Source: Platycnemis pennipes
Taxonomy: Eukaryota; Arthropoda; Insecta; Odonata; Platycnemididae
Direction: 5' to 3'
DNA length: 64,000 bases
Assembly (NCBI GenBank): GCA_933228895.1
Contig: OW121853.1
Location: 78,228,645 to 78,292,644, forward strand
Shown piece by piece: positions 21,620 to 33,172 of this stretch. The notes under the pieces are model-generated. The model worked only from the letters and a program-made list of their open reading frames with translations, did no database searches and was not told where the DNA came from. The first letter of the stretch is position 1. Every line of letters starts with the position of its first letter. Position numbers and translations under genes: made by a program.

Positions 21620-22629
21620 AGTTCTGCACGTGGGGATCACAGATTTTAAAAAAAAGCTGCCAACGCTAAAAACGGCCATTGAAATTCGATTCCATAGCAA
21701 AATAAAAGCCCGCGCGTCACGGACGGAAAGGAGAACAATACCAGCATTACCTACGATATAATGCTCCCAGCAAGAAGTCTCATTTCAGACCATAAATCAC
21801 TTAAACCACGGTTTTACTGAGATTTGTCACGTGAACTATGTGTGAAATCTCCATATTTTGCGAAGGCTATCGGGAGAATGACATTATCAAGCTATTAATC
21901 TCCCAAAAATATACGCCTGAAATCATCGACGGGAAAAATGTCAAGGAAGCAGAGAAAAATGAACCCCCTTTGGAGGAAAAATAATCAAAATTCCTTAAAT
22001 TGGGGATTATAGGATAAGAAAATCCTGAGGCTGGCTAAGAACGCCACGTGATCCCCTTAATAATGGAGGGAAACCTTATCGCCAAGGAAGATCGTAGCTT
22101 AACAGAATCCGCAAAAGCTTGAAGGGAGTGAGTCAAAATATTTAGCTTGGATTATCTCGAATCCTTTATACACGATGACCAGAGCACGATCGTTTACCGG
22201 TCTTTTGAACGAGGGCTATGATTTTCTCCAACTAGGAAAACGGGAGCTCGGGAGCGAGAAACGTAATTTCTGTTGAATATCAAGGAGTTCGATATGAATG
22301 TCATTCAAGCACAGGAGAGACTAAAACCTTCATTTCCTTCGAGGTGAGTTAACATGAAGAGGAAGGAATCGTAATTTAACGTCATTCGAAACAATGACAG
22401 GGGTGATGATGTAGCAGTGAAAGGTGTGATGTCTCATTTGGATAGCCCGGGTTCCATCCCAGAGAACTTATTTACGGGATAGAGTGTCGAGAAGCCAGTT
22501 CTCTAGCCATCATACCAACGCAAGATAGGAGTTATTGGGTTTTGAAAGGTCCATCTAATGAACATCCCGTCTACACCAAGCTTTAATCAAAAGTATATAA
22601 CGTCTTTCTTTAAGACAACAATATGATAT
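21620..22629. other. no gene recognised; one tRNA-like trace
   Basis: Unique sequence. At 22400-22490 GGATAGCCCGGGTTCCATCCC looks like a decayed tRNA-like SINE head. Nothing else is recognised. Confidence 0.35.
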
Positions 22630-22715
22630 CATAAAAGACACATAAACTTAATTTTCTCCCTGTCACACACCTTTATGGTGGCTTGCAGGGTATTATGTAA
22701 TGTAGATGTAAATAA
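22630..22715 (+). mobile_element. CR1-type LINE 3' end fragment
   Basis: Ends with CCCTGTCACACACCTTTATGG, GTGGCTTGCAGGG and TATTATGTAATGTAGATG, the hairpin and tail of the CR1-type family, plus strand. Confidence 0.7.
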
Positions 22716-22719
22716 ACGG

Positions 22720-23090
22720 AGAGGAGAATATAACGTAGGTGTTTTGTAGTTCTTCCGAAAAACATTCTAAATGGTATCAAATATTTTTCACTGCATCCTG
22801 ACATGCCAAATGGTAATTGTAACTTATAGCAGTCAAACAAATGCTTAGGAGTCAATATTATTCATTAGCCAATTAATTCTTGGACATTAATAAACACTAT
22901 ATTTCATCGTAAGAATTTTATTGTACGTACCTAGTGGAGACAGCAAAAATCATTTCCAATGAAGTAGAAGGTATCGTAATTATAAATACAAACGTGTTTA
23001 TTGCGTGTCTGGTATTTCCTCGTCCCTAGAAACACACTATAGGTGGATAGAAGGGCACTAAGTCGAAGATTAATCCTATGACAAGCAAAA
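22720..23090. other. no feature recognised
   Basis: AT-rich unique sequence with no motif. Confidence 0.4.
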
Positions 23091-23094
23091 CATC

Positions 23095-23162
23095 CTAGCC
23101 CGAGCTGAGGTTCGAACCCGTGGCCCTTTGTGTTACCAGTTGATTAAGTTAACTACCTGTCT
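23095..23162 (-). mobile_element. tRNA-like SINE head
   Basis: Minus strand reads GTAGTTAACTTAATCAACTGG then CACGGGTTCGAACCTCAGC: an A-box-like segment followed 25-30 bp later by a perfect B box GGTTCGAACC. No acceptor stem can be formed, so not a tRNA gene. Confidence 0.45.
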
Positions 23163-23164
23163 GA

Positions 23165-23905
23165 AACAAACGGCAAGAACCCAATATCCCAGCTATATAT
23201 ACTCAATTAGATTTGTCATTTTGTGTTTGATTACTTAGCTTTCTAAGGCCTAAGTAACTATGAGTGGCACTTGTTTAGCTGCATCATGTATCAAAAGCAA
23301 ATAAACATTGTAAATAAAAGAACATCATGCGAAATAAAGATTGCTAGGAAAGTATTATAAATCCACCTAGACCACTTTTCACCGGTAAAAAACTAACAAT
23401 AAACCAGCTCATATCTAAAAAATAATAACACAACAGCATTCTACTCGAAACAGTAGATATAGTCGGACTTACAAAATTCTCTCCACGCACCCTGCCTTTC
23501 ACATTAAGTTCTCCAGTTATACATTTATCCCCTTTTCATTATGCATTCCAATTCAAATTACTCGATCTCATCCTCCCTTTGCTCCGCTTACCAAATATTT
23601 TCCTTCGGCCACATCCTTCAAAAAACACTCATGCGTAATTACTCAATACTTGCGCACAGACACTATGGAGTCCTTATTTCTGATTCAACGTCCTCTCCTC
23701 CCATATAATCCACTACTATGCAGTAACACGTTTTAGAAACAAAAATTGAGGTAGCACAAATAATACGAACATTTTATTCTATTAATTGAACATTTGTTCT
23801 TGCCTGCTGGCCGTGAGGCGACAGCTGCGCCATACTAGCCTCGGTGAGTAGATGATAAACAGCATTTGTTGGCATTTGGGAAGACTGATGATGATAGGCA
23901 GATAG
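23165..23905. other. no gene recognised
   Basis: Unique sequence. The minus-strand frame 23774-23974 (66 codons) runs into the palindrome at 23911-23959 and shows no motif. Confidence 0.4.
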
Positions 23906-23910
23906 AGGAT

Positions 23911-23959
23911 GAAGGTAGGCAAGCAAAGAACATGATATGTTCTTTGCTTGCCTACCTTC
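23911..23959. repeat. perfect palindrome, 23-bp arms
   Basis: GAAGGTAGGCAAGCAAAGAA continues to CAT, then the spacer GAT, then the exact reverse complement. The arms 23911-23933 and 23937-23959 match without error. Not AT-rich enough to arise by chance easily. Neither end resembles the other inverted-repeat elements here. Confidence 0.9.
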
Positions 23960-23964
23960 CTGCT

Positions 23965-24570
23965 CCACACCCATATCTAAAAAGACGATATTGCTCTATC
24001 ACCCTCATCCCATAAATGATAATTTGATAAACAATGCGGAAAGTTGTAAGAGGTTATCAGTAACAGTATCAGGCCGGCAAACTTTTGCATCCGATGTAAA
24101 GGTGCGGGAGAAACACAATTAGATGCGATTGTGTTGGTACAGCTTCCTTAGCGATGAGACTAATCATCTCCGAGATATACACGGACTAAGCGGTAAAATT
24201 CAACAAGATGTGAATTCGAGTCGCCACTCAGCCGACGATTAGGAGGAAGAAACACTTGCAGTTACCACCCTCTGTAGCGGGGGAGGAGTTTAACAAGATC
24301 CAGGAACGTTCAGGGGAATGTCTCCGCGTTTGACGCCAGGGACAATGTAGAGAAAGAGACTAAATCTGCCACGGATATGTCACATTCGGGCACTTTTTAT
24401 GGAGATTCTATTAGTATGTATTTTATTTAACTCAGTTAAAATTCGAGAGTATTATGTTAGATTGGTTATTAAATATATTATTACATTAATTATATTACTG
24501 CATGTAATTAATTAATATTATTTATAACACCATCGTACTCTTGAAGGTTCACTTACGCAGATAAAATTAG
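23965..24570. other. no gene recognised
   Basis: Unique sequence; 24425-24530 is extremely AT-rich. A B-box-like GAATTCGAGTCGCC is at 24212 without an A box. Confidence 0.35.
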
Positions 24571-24572
24571 TG

Positions 24573-24665
24573 AGACAGATAGTAAGACAAAGAGGTTCAA
24601 AAAATCATTTTTACCGCGAACTGTAATAGATTATGGCGGAGATACATGGGGATATTAGGAAATGA
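24573..24665 (+). mobile_element. CR1-type LINE C-terminal trace
   Basis: Reads KTKRFKKSFLPRTVIDYG, comparable with DRFKMPFFPRTIREHN in the copy at 6955. Only the end of the coding region is visible. Confidence 0.4.
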
Positions 24666-24922
24666 TTTGTAAATTTTGATGTAAAACGTGAATTCGTAAA
24701 TAAATTTCATAAATGGCCAATTTTAAGAGATAAATAAAGTAGCAGAGAAATAGAGTGGGGATAGTGTCGACAGATGAATGAAATGCAAAACATAGAAGAA
24801 ACACTATCAAAACCCACCCAAACCAGTAGAATGGACTCCTTAATGTAAAAGATGATTATCGTGTGGACGATGTGACGATACATTATTGATGGATCAATAT
24901 ACGGGAAGAATTATTGTCATTC

Positions 24923-25106
24923 ATTATGAACGATAGGATAAACTTTGCAATTCCACAATAATTTTTTTTATACTACGACCCTGGTTTCGACCGTTAAAGT
25001 GATCTTCATGAAGAAGACGTGAAGATGACGTTAACCGTCGAAACCAGCGTCGTAGTGCGAAATAAAATTATTGTGGAATGGCAAAGTTTATCCTATCATT
25101 CATAAT
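24923..25106. repeat. inverted dimer, about 80-bp arms
   Basis: Two near-complementary arms meet around CTTCATGAAG. The outer parts ATAGGATAAACTTTGC and ATTCCACAATAATTTT are almost identical in both arms, and the inner part carries CTGGTTTCGAC with CTACGAC. Read outward each arm gives GAAGAT, a short hairpin, TCGAAACCAG, GTCGTAGT and, in the right arm, AATAAAATTATT. Stem-GAAAC-GTC order recalls hammerhead-bearing PLE ends but the CTGATGA core is not intact. It abuts the LINE fragment at 25107. Confidence 0.75.
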
Positions 25107-25530
25107 TTAATGAAATATGATGTGATGATCGATAGAGTCCAAAAAAGATTTGTGAGACTAATGTATCATGTACGCCACAATGTCTATCCTTTGTTTGAGA
25201 ATTATGTAGATTATAAAGTTATGTTGGAGGAGTTCAAATTGCAAACATTGAGTGAAAGAAGAATCATGAACGATTTACTCTCCCTTCACGATAATATTAA
25301 TAAAGGTAATTGCGTAGAATTAGTTGGGAAATTAAACTTTTTAGTCCCAACAAAAAAGGGAGGCTAAAAAGGACTTTCTATGTAAGAAAGGTTAATACTA
25401 ACTATTGTATGAATGCACCAACAAATATAATATGCATTTCATTCAATTTACTTTCGAATGAATTAAATATAGAAATATCAAAGGAAATGTTTCGCAAAGA
25501 TATATTGCCGATATTAGCGACATTGTAAAC
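25107..25530 (+). mobile_element. Jockey/CR1-type LINE RT C-terminus
   Basis: Frame 25071-25367 reads MIDRVQKRFVRLMYHVRHNV, then TLSERRIMNDLLSLHDNINK and LNFLVPTKK; a frameshift leads to RTFYVRKVNTNYCMNAPTNI and SKEMFRKDI. The order ERVQKRFLR, LxxRR..DL, F.VP.K..R..F, N....R is the C-terminal domain of Jockey/CR1-type reverse transcriptases. Everything upstream is replaced by the inverted dimer, which looks like an insertion into, or a junction with, the LINE. Confidence 0.75.
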
Positions 25531-28145
25531 TGGTCCAGAATTCGAATGTAACATTCAGTCGGTCTTTACTGTTTTGTAATTAATTGTATTATGGTTGTAT
25601 TATGCTTTTGCAGCAGGATTGTAATTATGATTTAACTGTGAAATTAGTTTACCCTATTATTATGTTTTCATGTTGGGTGAACTAAAAATTTAATAAATAA
25701 TGAATGCCAGCAAATTCCATAAAGTTACGCCAGAAACGATCGAAATTACTGTCATATCGATACATCGTTGCCGTCTCGATATTTTGTTTTGTATCCACGT
25801 CGAGAGGTTGAGTATCGTACAGCCTTGCTGTGCGACCGACATAATCGCTTCCTCTTGAGTCCGGCATTCACAAAACGACGCGCTGCAGTGGCGGTCGACC
25901 GTCTACACGAGGAGGAGATGCGAGAGATTGCGCGGAATGACCGCGGAAGCCTGGGAAAGAATGCCTCCACGTCGGTACGTAGGAGTGGGTGGAAGCTGCG
26001 GAAAGTATGGTCGAGATTGAAGGAAATGAAAAAAAAAAGAATGAGTTCAAGGAGCCGAGGGACCGAAAAAAGGGAAGGGTTTTTCAAGGTCGACACCAGA
26101 GGACGCCAGCGACTTGAACCGACGACGCGGAGCACTAAGAAAAACTACGAGGGACTGCATCCATCCCACCCTCCGACTGGCGGCAGGGCCACCGCTTATT
26201 CACCAGACTTTTTTTTTTGAGGCCTTCCCGACCGAGGTGTACGTGAGTCTGTGGGGGAGGGAGGAGGGGAACGGGAGGACTCCGATGTAAAAGGGCGACC
26301 TCTCTGCCCAGGCGGGAGGGGAAGGAAGGAGGAGAGGATGCTGGGAGAGGTGGTCGTCGAACCAAGAAGAATACCCACTCCCCAACCCCCGTCCCGAAGA
26401 CGCTGCTCGCCAACCCTCTTGTGGAGCGGGGGGGAAAGGAGAGGTAATTCTACCTGCTCGAGACGTCGAAGAAAGAGAGAGACGAGTCCATGTGCGGGCA
26501 AGAGGACCAGACATGGGGAGTCCGAAGTTCAAAGATATTCCAACGGACGAAGACTTGCTCTCGTTTGAAAAGAGGTATTCCGATATTAACTGCGAAGCGA
26601 AAAATGTAGTTTATGATACGTTTCTCGGAATTCCCCTGCTACACTCCATTGAGGTAGCTTGTTACCGGTACACGTATCATAGGCTGCCGATATCGTATTG
26701 AATGCGAAATAGAGTTTCACCATTTGATAAATGGTCCACCCCTTAGTATTTTGCTCAAAATTATCAGAATCTACCTATTTAAATGGGGTTTTTTTTGCTG
26801 TGTTCAAAAGAGCATAAACTTTTTGTTAAAAGTGCTCATTTAAAGTATTACTGTCCACTGAAGTCATTGCTATTTCCATACTTAAACCTTTCTGGGATAC
26901 ATTGTGAGAGCGCATTATATAAAGGATGCATTTATAAAAAGAATTTTTTAAATAAATAAAATCCGGGTCAAGTTATTGCAAGGAACGTTGCTTTGCATTC
27001 CGTGGTACAAAAGTGTTACTTCTGCTTATGTAGTGCATGTATAGTAATGACATCCCCTCCAAAGCACTCTCGAGGTGCCTTTCAAGATTCTCTGAAGTTG
27101 TAAAGTAGTGAGAAGAACTCCGCATTCATTTAAAAAATCCCGTGGACGATGGAAAAACTCAAATGAAAATCAGATTACCTTCCACTCCGAAAAGCTATAC
27201 ACGGTACCATTATCTCCCACAGCCAAGATGTGAAATTACTCAACTGAACTTAACTGAAAGAGATACTAAAATATCATATCGTAACGTCTAATCTTAAGGC
27301 AAACCCGATAATCAATAGGGGGAACTATCTCGGAACTTCAATCCACATTCAAGTAGCTAAGTATCGACAGGACTTGCTAATTTAAGCTGTCTCTTCAAAA
27401 AATACAGAGAAATATTGAAACATATCAAGAAAGCTCTCAAGTTTCAAACACGCATACTCATCCCAGGTTAATCACAGGAGAAGACACTGAAAGAGCTACC
27501 TAAACGTATTCACTGAAGCTAACGCAACTAATAATTTCAAATTTAATGACGGCTTAGAGAAATACGTAGGCAACATACTCATTTACAGGGATCAGTAAAA
27601 CGTTGAGCCTGATTCAACCCATTTGTTACATTGTAATCACCATTTAGACTACATACATCACCGAAGAGCGTAACGTAAACAGATTCTATCACCCTACAAG
27701 ACACCACTACTTTTTTCAGAAGTGGATCCTCGCAGTCTTCAGTTTAGTAGCAATCAGCACAATCAGGTTTTGAATTTGTAGAAATATTTCATACATGAAT
27801 ACATATTTACAAATGATTTTACGGTTAAATTAACGACCCAGTTTACCTTTTCACTCATGACAATGGCATAAAAAGTTGAAATCGGTTCGTTTAGAGTAAA
27901 AAATGCTAAGTTACTTATACTTAAGTAATGTCACGTGATATTCATAATAATCTCTAAAATAGTAGTATGTATGTACATTCAAAAATGTTTATATTAGCGC
28001 ATGTACGTAGTTGATGTTTGGTGAGAACTCAACCCCTGACATGCGGTGGCTTTCAGGGAAGTACAGGTAGAACTTAAAGTGCTCTAACTATTACGTTTAC
28101 ATCACACCATCTAACCTAACATCCTTCTAACACAAGTACAACATC
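25531..28145. other. no gene recognised; purine-rich GC patch
   Basis: 25740-26560 is GC-rich with purine-rich stretches, giving long frames of 100-150 codons on both strands that are rich in R, S and P and carry no motif. 26700-28000 is AT-rich. A decayed CR1-type 3' end may lie at 28005-28070 (TTTGGTGAGAACTCAACCCC, then GTGGCTTTCAGGG). Confidence 0.4.
28005..28070 (+). mobile_element. decayed CR1-type LINE 3' end
   Basis: TTGGTGAGAACTCAACCCCTG and GGTGGCTTTCAGGG match the family hairpin region with a deletion in the loop side. The microsatellite tail is not preserved. Confidence 0.4.
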
Positions 28146-28149
28146 GATA

Positions 28150-28200
28150 CACAAGGAGGGATTCGAAGCCGGGATCTACGACTTGCCAGACCGGCACACT
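28150..28200 (-). mobile_element. tRNA-like SINE head
   Basis: Minus strand has GTGTGCCGGTCTGGCAAGTC as an A-box-like part and GGCTTCGAATCCC as the B box. No body is recognised. Confidence 0.4.
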
Positions 28201-28204
28201 ACCG

Positions 28205-29685
28205 AAATATTTAACGCTACTTTTAATACCAGATACAACGAGATACTTAACTGCCGAAAACAACATTCGTAAAACCTTACTGACATAATATTATAAGAAG
28301 AACACTTTACTATGAAATAATCACGCCTCAAATTTCGAAAGAAGGAGATTTCTTTTCTCATAGAAGCACGACAGGGAACTGCGGTCTGAGGTGAGTTTTT
28401 CAAAGGGAAACCGCCGTCTCCTTGTCACAAACTTGAAGCACAGTCACGACCACAGAGGAAGGGAGGGAGACATCTCTTTAAAAAAACCTTTGATGGTTCT
28501 CGGAGTATTCTCTATGATATTATGTCTACGCAACGGTACCATTTGCCGCAAACGCGGCGACGATGGGCGAGTACTGGGGATTTGCCGCATGGCTGGGACC
28601 ATCTCCGCCTCCTAGAATGTCACCGGTGATACGAGAATTACGCACGGCCCAGTGAGTCCGATGCCTTGTCAGTGACGTCCCTCCGGTGACATCCCTTGTG
28701 CCGGCAGAAAGAGATCCGATATTTCAAGAGACGTTCCACTACCACCAACACAAAACCCTCCGTTTCTCTTGCCCCCTTCAAAGCGAGAAAATAAAACGAG
28801 AAGCAATCTGCCACACGCAACGCCAACACAACCTTTAAGGGAAACTATAAAGAACCAACGATTTTGAAGACAGATTTTTCAATATTTTCGGAGGAAGCTC
28901 ACAATGGGTATCTGACACGAGTTTCCAATAACACGCGAAGCGCAACTTTGGAGATCAGAGAGAAAGAGGGAGAAAAAGGATAAAAAGCCTTCACAAATCG
29001 AATGGCACAACTAAATAACGACAATCGAGGAGACAAGAGATCGTTCCTGCTGCTGCTTCGGGCAGGTCCCGCGGGGCATGTGTTTTGCAGGAGAGCACAC
29101 GGGTCGCGATTTAAATCTCCGTCCCCCGTTCGAAGTAGGACACGGTGAAGTCACGTAACGTTCTCCGCAAATGCATATCTCACGGTGTCACGTAACCCGA
29201 GCCGTGACAGCAGCCATAAATGGAGACGGCGAGCGAATGAATAAATTTCAACGATACTCGAGGTAAGAACACGATAAAATGAACGTGAAGGTACAGCGCG
29301 TCACTCTGATCCTGTCTCATTGATTGCCAAAATGGCGTTCCTCAGGCCAAAATATGGAATTGAAACGTTCCAAAATGTACAGCAACGCCCATATATTACC
29401 CTACGAGCCGCATCAAGTGAGTGTCAAGTCATCAGGTGTGAATAAAGGAAAGAAATATGAATAAAGAGAGGATGTGATTCTGTGGATAGTATTACGCTGT
29501 GGTTGCTATAAGGACGCGAATGTAGCCAGGGAAAAAAATCTTAAATGTCATTATTTTAGTCTATTTACCTCCCATAGTCTCTCATACTTCACTTCCTAAT
29601 GAAGTGGTGAGTAAATACTGATGAGTGGTGAGTAAATACTGATGAATAATGAGGATTTACCCAAATAATTCCCTTAAATATCCCA
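28205..29685. other. no gene recognised
   Basis: GC-rich patches at 28480-28720 and 29040-29230, otherwise unique. Frames up to 75 codons without motif. A direct repeat TGGTGAGTAAATACTGATGA occurs twice at 29607-29645. Confidence 0.4.
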
Positions 29686-29689
29686 TATG

Positions 29690-29865
29690 ACCGCCGGCCC
29701 CGGTGGCGGCGGGGTAAATCCCTCGCCTGTCTATCCCAGGATCGCGGGTTCGAATCCCGCCCGTAAAGGATTTTCACTTTCCGGGACATGCAAGTTTGTA
29801 ATGACCAATCTGTTAATTGGAAGAGTTTTAAGACAACTATTAGACAAAAATAAATAAATAAATTG
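29690..29865 (+). mobile_element. tRNA-derived SINE, family C
   Basis: GGCCCCGGTGGCGGCGGGGT is the A-box region and GATCGCGGGTTCGAATCCCG the T arm with a perfect B box (about 29745-29755). The body reads GGATTTTCACTTTCCGGGAC and the 3' end is AATAAATAAATAAATT. Same order as the copy at 222-405. No 7-bp acceptor stem can form, so not a tRNA gene. Confidence 0.65.
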
Positions 29866-29869
29866 ACGA

Positions 29870-32370
29870 TTCTCGTACATTGACACAATGTTTTGATCGA
29901 TAGTTCTCCACTGATTCGGGTACATTTTTATAGTGTGCCTTTTCATAAATTTCCCCTAGCGGCTCTTCTGTTACGTTATTTCTATCACCAGATTAGAGTA
30001 TTTCGTAGCCAATCCATAAGTGCCATAATACCCGGCAGTTATCTCCGGTTAGGATGATCAGTGCCTTCAGGTCGAAGGTTAGAAGCCATTTGAAAGGCAG
30101 TCTAAGTAAAAACCTAGCCGTGTCTATTCCTGGGACTGGGAGAAGGCGTCTAATCCCAAAGGGGGCGGCCTATCAATTGACAGTGTCAGATAATTTGTTA
30201 AGCATAGAAAAAATAGAAAAGAAGCGTAAGAAAATAATCCTTTTTAATCCCATTTCGAAAAGTGAAGGTGGATGATAAGCAGCGCAACCCATTAATTGCC
30301 ATTATAAACCTTTAGTGCATGCATTTTCGAACCTCGCATAAATGGAAAATGAACACATCAGGGAATTTCAATGAAGTCGAACACAACTTAACCATGCCTT
30401 AGGGAAAACACATAAAGAGCCCTCAAAATTAAATTAGATATTTAATCTGCTGCCACGCTCATAATTGGAATGCAGATTCCAGTACCTGAGATACTAATTT
30501 TGCGTAGGTTTAATGACTGTATCCACGGGATTTGTGAATCATCTTCCGTCTTTGAAGCTCGGGCAAGAGATAAACAGGCAGGTAATCAAGCGGCGAATTA
30601 GCTATTCGTCTGGTAAAGCTAAGTATGGCTTTTATCCATTTGCGGTGGGGAGTTGTTCGCCGGGTAATTAACCTAACTTCCAATGGTAAACAGCCCACAT
30701 GATTTAACCGGTCGATATCCCGGCCCTCCGGCCTCTACCACTCGGGGAGCTGAAGGCAATAAAGTCGTCCGTGATGAAGTGTTGATTACGTCTACACCCA
30801 CACAGCACTATGCAAACCGTGCATTTCGGCGGATAGGTCACCAATCGACCAGAAGAAGGGTAAGGGTCTTTTAAAAGTACTAACACGTTCTTTTCACACT
30901 TAAACATTTTCTCTATTTGAGCGATACGGTCAACAAAAAAATGAAAAAGAAGCGAAACCTTGAAACCATTAACTAGAATTATTTCCCTCATAATGTTGCC
31001 ATAGTAAAAGAGAGACCTGAGGATTTCACTCACATCAAGCTTCTTACATCTATTCATTTCAAATATTACTTGAATATAGGGCAAATGAGGTGAGAAAATG
31101 TTAATCCTAAAATCTATTTTTAACCCAAAAAAATCTATTTCTTCCACCGATTCCTCCTCCAATGCATTTCTTTCATTCCACTACATCACTAAATATTTCT
31201 CCCTCTTCTCCGCACATTCAATACTCTTGTATTTTCCGTACAGGGCCTGATTACACTTCTCCCATCTCCTTCATCTACTCTTCCTGCCGCAATTAAGTCG
31301 ATATCTCACGGTCAACTTTGGATATCTACAGATTTCGAGCACGAATTGGATACAAATGATTTGGACCGTATGGCATGGAAAAATTGTATCCGAATAGTTT
31401 TTGGTCCCGAATTTTCTATACAAAACTTTGGAAATGACAGATTGCATGCTCTACATGCTAAGACATTTCATGGCAATGCCAGAAAATCAGAGACTTCCAG
31501 AAAATGAAGCACTGATATCCATTTTTTTGAGAGATATGATAGGAGATCTCTGGATTTTGGGTTTTACGATCACGGCACAGATGAAACCGACGTAATTATT
31601 AAGCCCTTGGGTAATTATGGTAATTATCTTTTTAAAATATTTTTATTCCATTAATTAGTGTGTGGAAAATAGGAATTTATATACGATATATAATTCACGA
31701 ATTGTTTATATTAACTTAATTTAATTTACGATTTCCACGGCTGAACTCACAATTTCCGTGTTTTCTTCACATTCCGTCGCCATTTTCATAGTTTACTATT
31801 TCCTCGTATCTCATTGGTTCGTCTATTTGGACCAATAGACTACGCTGTGGTACGTCATTAAAGATTGGATGAATATTTGGCCGTTGGACATCGGCTTTAG
31901 ATTTAACCCACTACCCTCCTGTCTTTTTACCTTTTTTTTAGAAAGAACTTTTTTCTCAGCGTCCCATCTTTTTACCACTATCCCTCTCGAAATATAATGT
32001 ACTCCCAACATTTACATCTTAGTTTCGATAATTATAATGACGAATTAAACATTATTATAAAATAAAGGCCAGAGTTTTGTAGATAGCTATGGAGTTTAGT
32101 GGAAAATTTGGTATGAGAGATACGTAAAAAGGTAAAAATGTGGATGGAGAACGTTCTGAGAGGTAGAAAAAAATAATGGAGGTAAATATGAAGCCATGGA
32201 AGGCGTGAAAAATAAAGAATAGGGGTCAGAATATCATTAAAACCGGCGAGAGATACAGAGATATAAAGGGAGGCAATGTGTGAAACTCTCATTGGTTACA
32301 AAAGTCACATGGGTGCAGAGGAGCTGTCAGGGACTGTCCACCACCATACTTGAAAATGTTGAAAGAAAGA
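29870..32370. other. no gene recognised; possible open region
   Basis: Mostly unique AT-rich DNA. About 31190-31505 is open in one plus-strand frame (roughly 105 codons with EHELDTNDLDRMAWKNCI) and starts near a TTTTCCGTACAG acceptor-like site. A second frame overlaps at 31401-31595. Neither resembles a known family, so an exon is possible but unsupported. Confidence 0.35.
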
Positions 32371-32377
32371 ATACCGG

Positions 32378-32535
32378 AACAGACGGAGAACTGCATACTC
32401 TGGTACTGCAATCCTCTCCACAAAGCACCGCCAATATAACAATTAAAAAATCGGTACTACTGCCGAGATTCGAACACAGGCCCTCTGGATGGGAGGCCAG
32501 TACTCTAGCTACCAAACAAACCCGATCCCAAGTAC
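32378..32535 (-). mobile_element. SINE family A copy
   Basis: Plus-strand landmarks CAGACGGAGAACTGCAT, CTCTCCACAAAGCACCGCC, GAGATTCGAACACAGGCCC (inverted B box) and TGGGAGGCCAGTACTCTAGC, then ACAAACCCGATCCC. This covers the tRNA-like half; the TTTAACGTCCC half is missing or diverged. Confidence 0.6.
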
Positions 32536-32539
32536 ATTG

Positions 32540-33172
32540 TAGAACGATAAAATGGTAGGCATATAGAGAGTTTCAATGCATAAGCTTAATACGGTTGTGC
32601 TAAAAAATTATCATAAACGCCAAGTTTCCACATGTATAATTTTCATTCAGCGGGTTGCTGGAATGCTTCCAGCGTAAAAATTTAGTTCATGTGGAAGGCG
32701 CTAGGATTAGCACGCAATGTAGCCAAGTTAGCTTCTATTTGTCCCCACGAAGTCGTTTCCCAAGAACGACAAATACGGCTGTGTGCACTACTCGCTCGGA
32801 GCTAATCTTGTCTCCCGTCATACGGGCTTCTCACTATCTCTCCACGGAGACAGATACAAGTCGACACGGGCGACCCGCATCCTGCCGTCAACCCAACGAA
32901 AGTAAAATGGGTAAAAATCCTGGGAAAGTAGGTTCATGAACACATTACTGCATTAAAAGCGAATCCGTTTCCAGTTTTCGGAAAATATAGGCCACGACCT
33001 GCAAACTATCAAAATGGAGTGCGGGTGAAAGAGGATGCAGGAGTATTCCCTTAAATTAGGTAAACATGAATAGAACAGCTATTGCTAATGGATACAAAAT
33101 TCTATTTTACACTCATCAGTACTTGCTCCTTTCCCTCGTGCATGGCCTTCTTATGCCAATCCAGCAGTAGAG
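32540..33172. other. no feature recognised
   Basis: Unique sequence with one 94-codon frame (32655-32939) that has no motif. Confidence 0.4.

Noticed and set aside
23774..23974. 66-codon minus-strand frame as an exon
   Set aside because: Its N-terminal part is read through one side of the perfect palindrome, and it has no motif or splice-site support.
25768..26220. 150-codon plus-strand frame in purine-rich DNA
   Set aside because: Charged low-complexity composition and an antisense frame of 127 codons; no motif.
29690..29765. tRNA gene
   Set aside because: The T arm is excellent but no acceptor stem pairs with the sequence after it, and the sequence continues into a SINE body shared with another copy.
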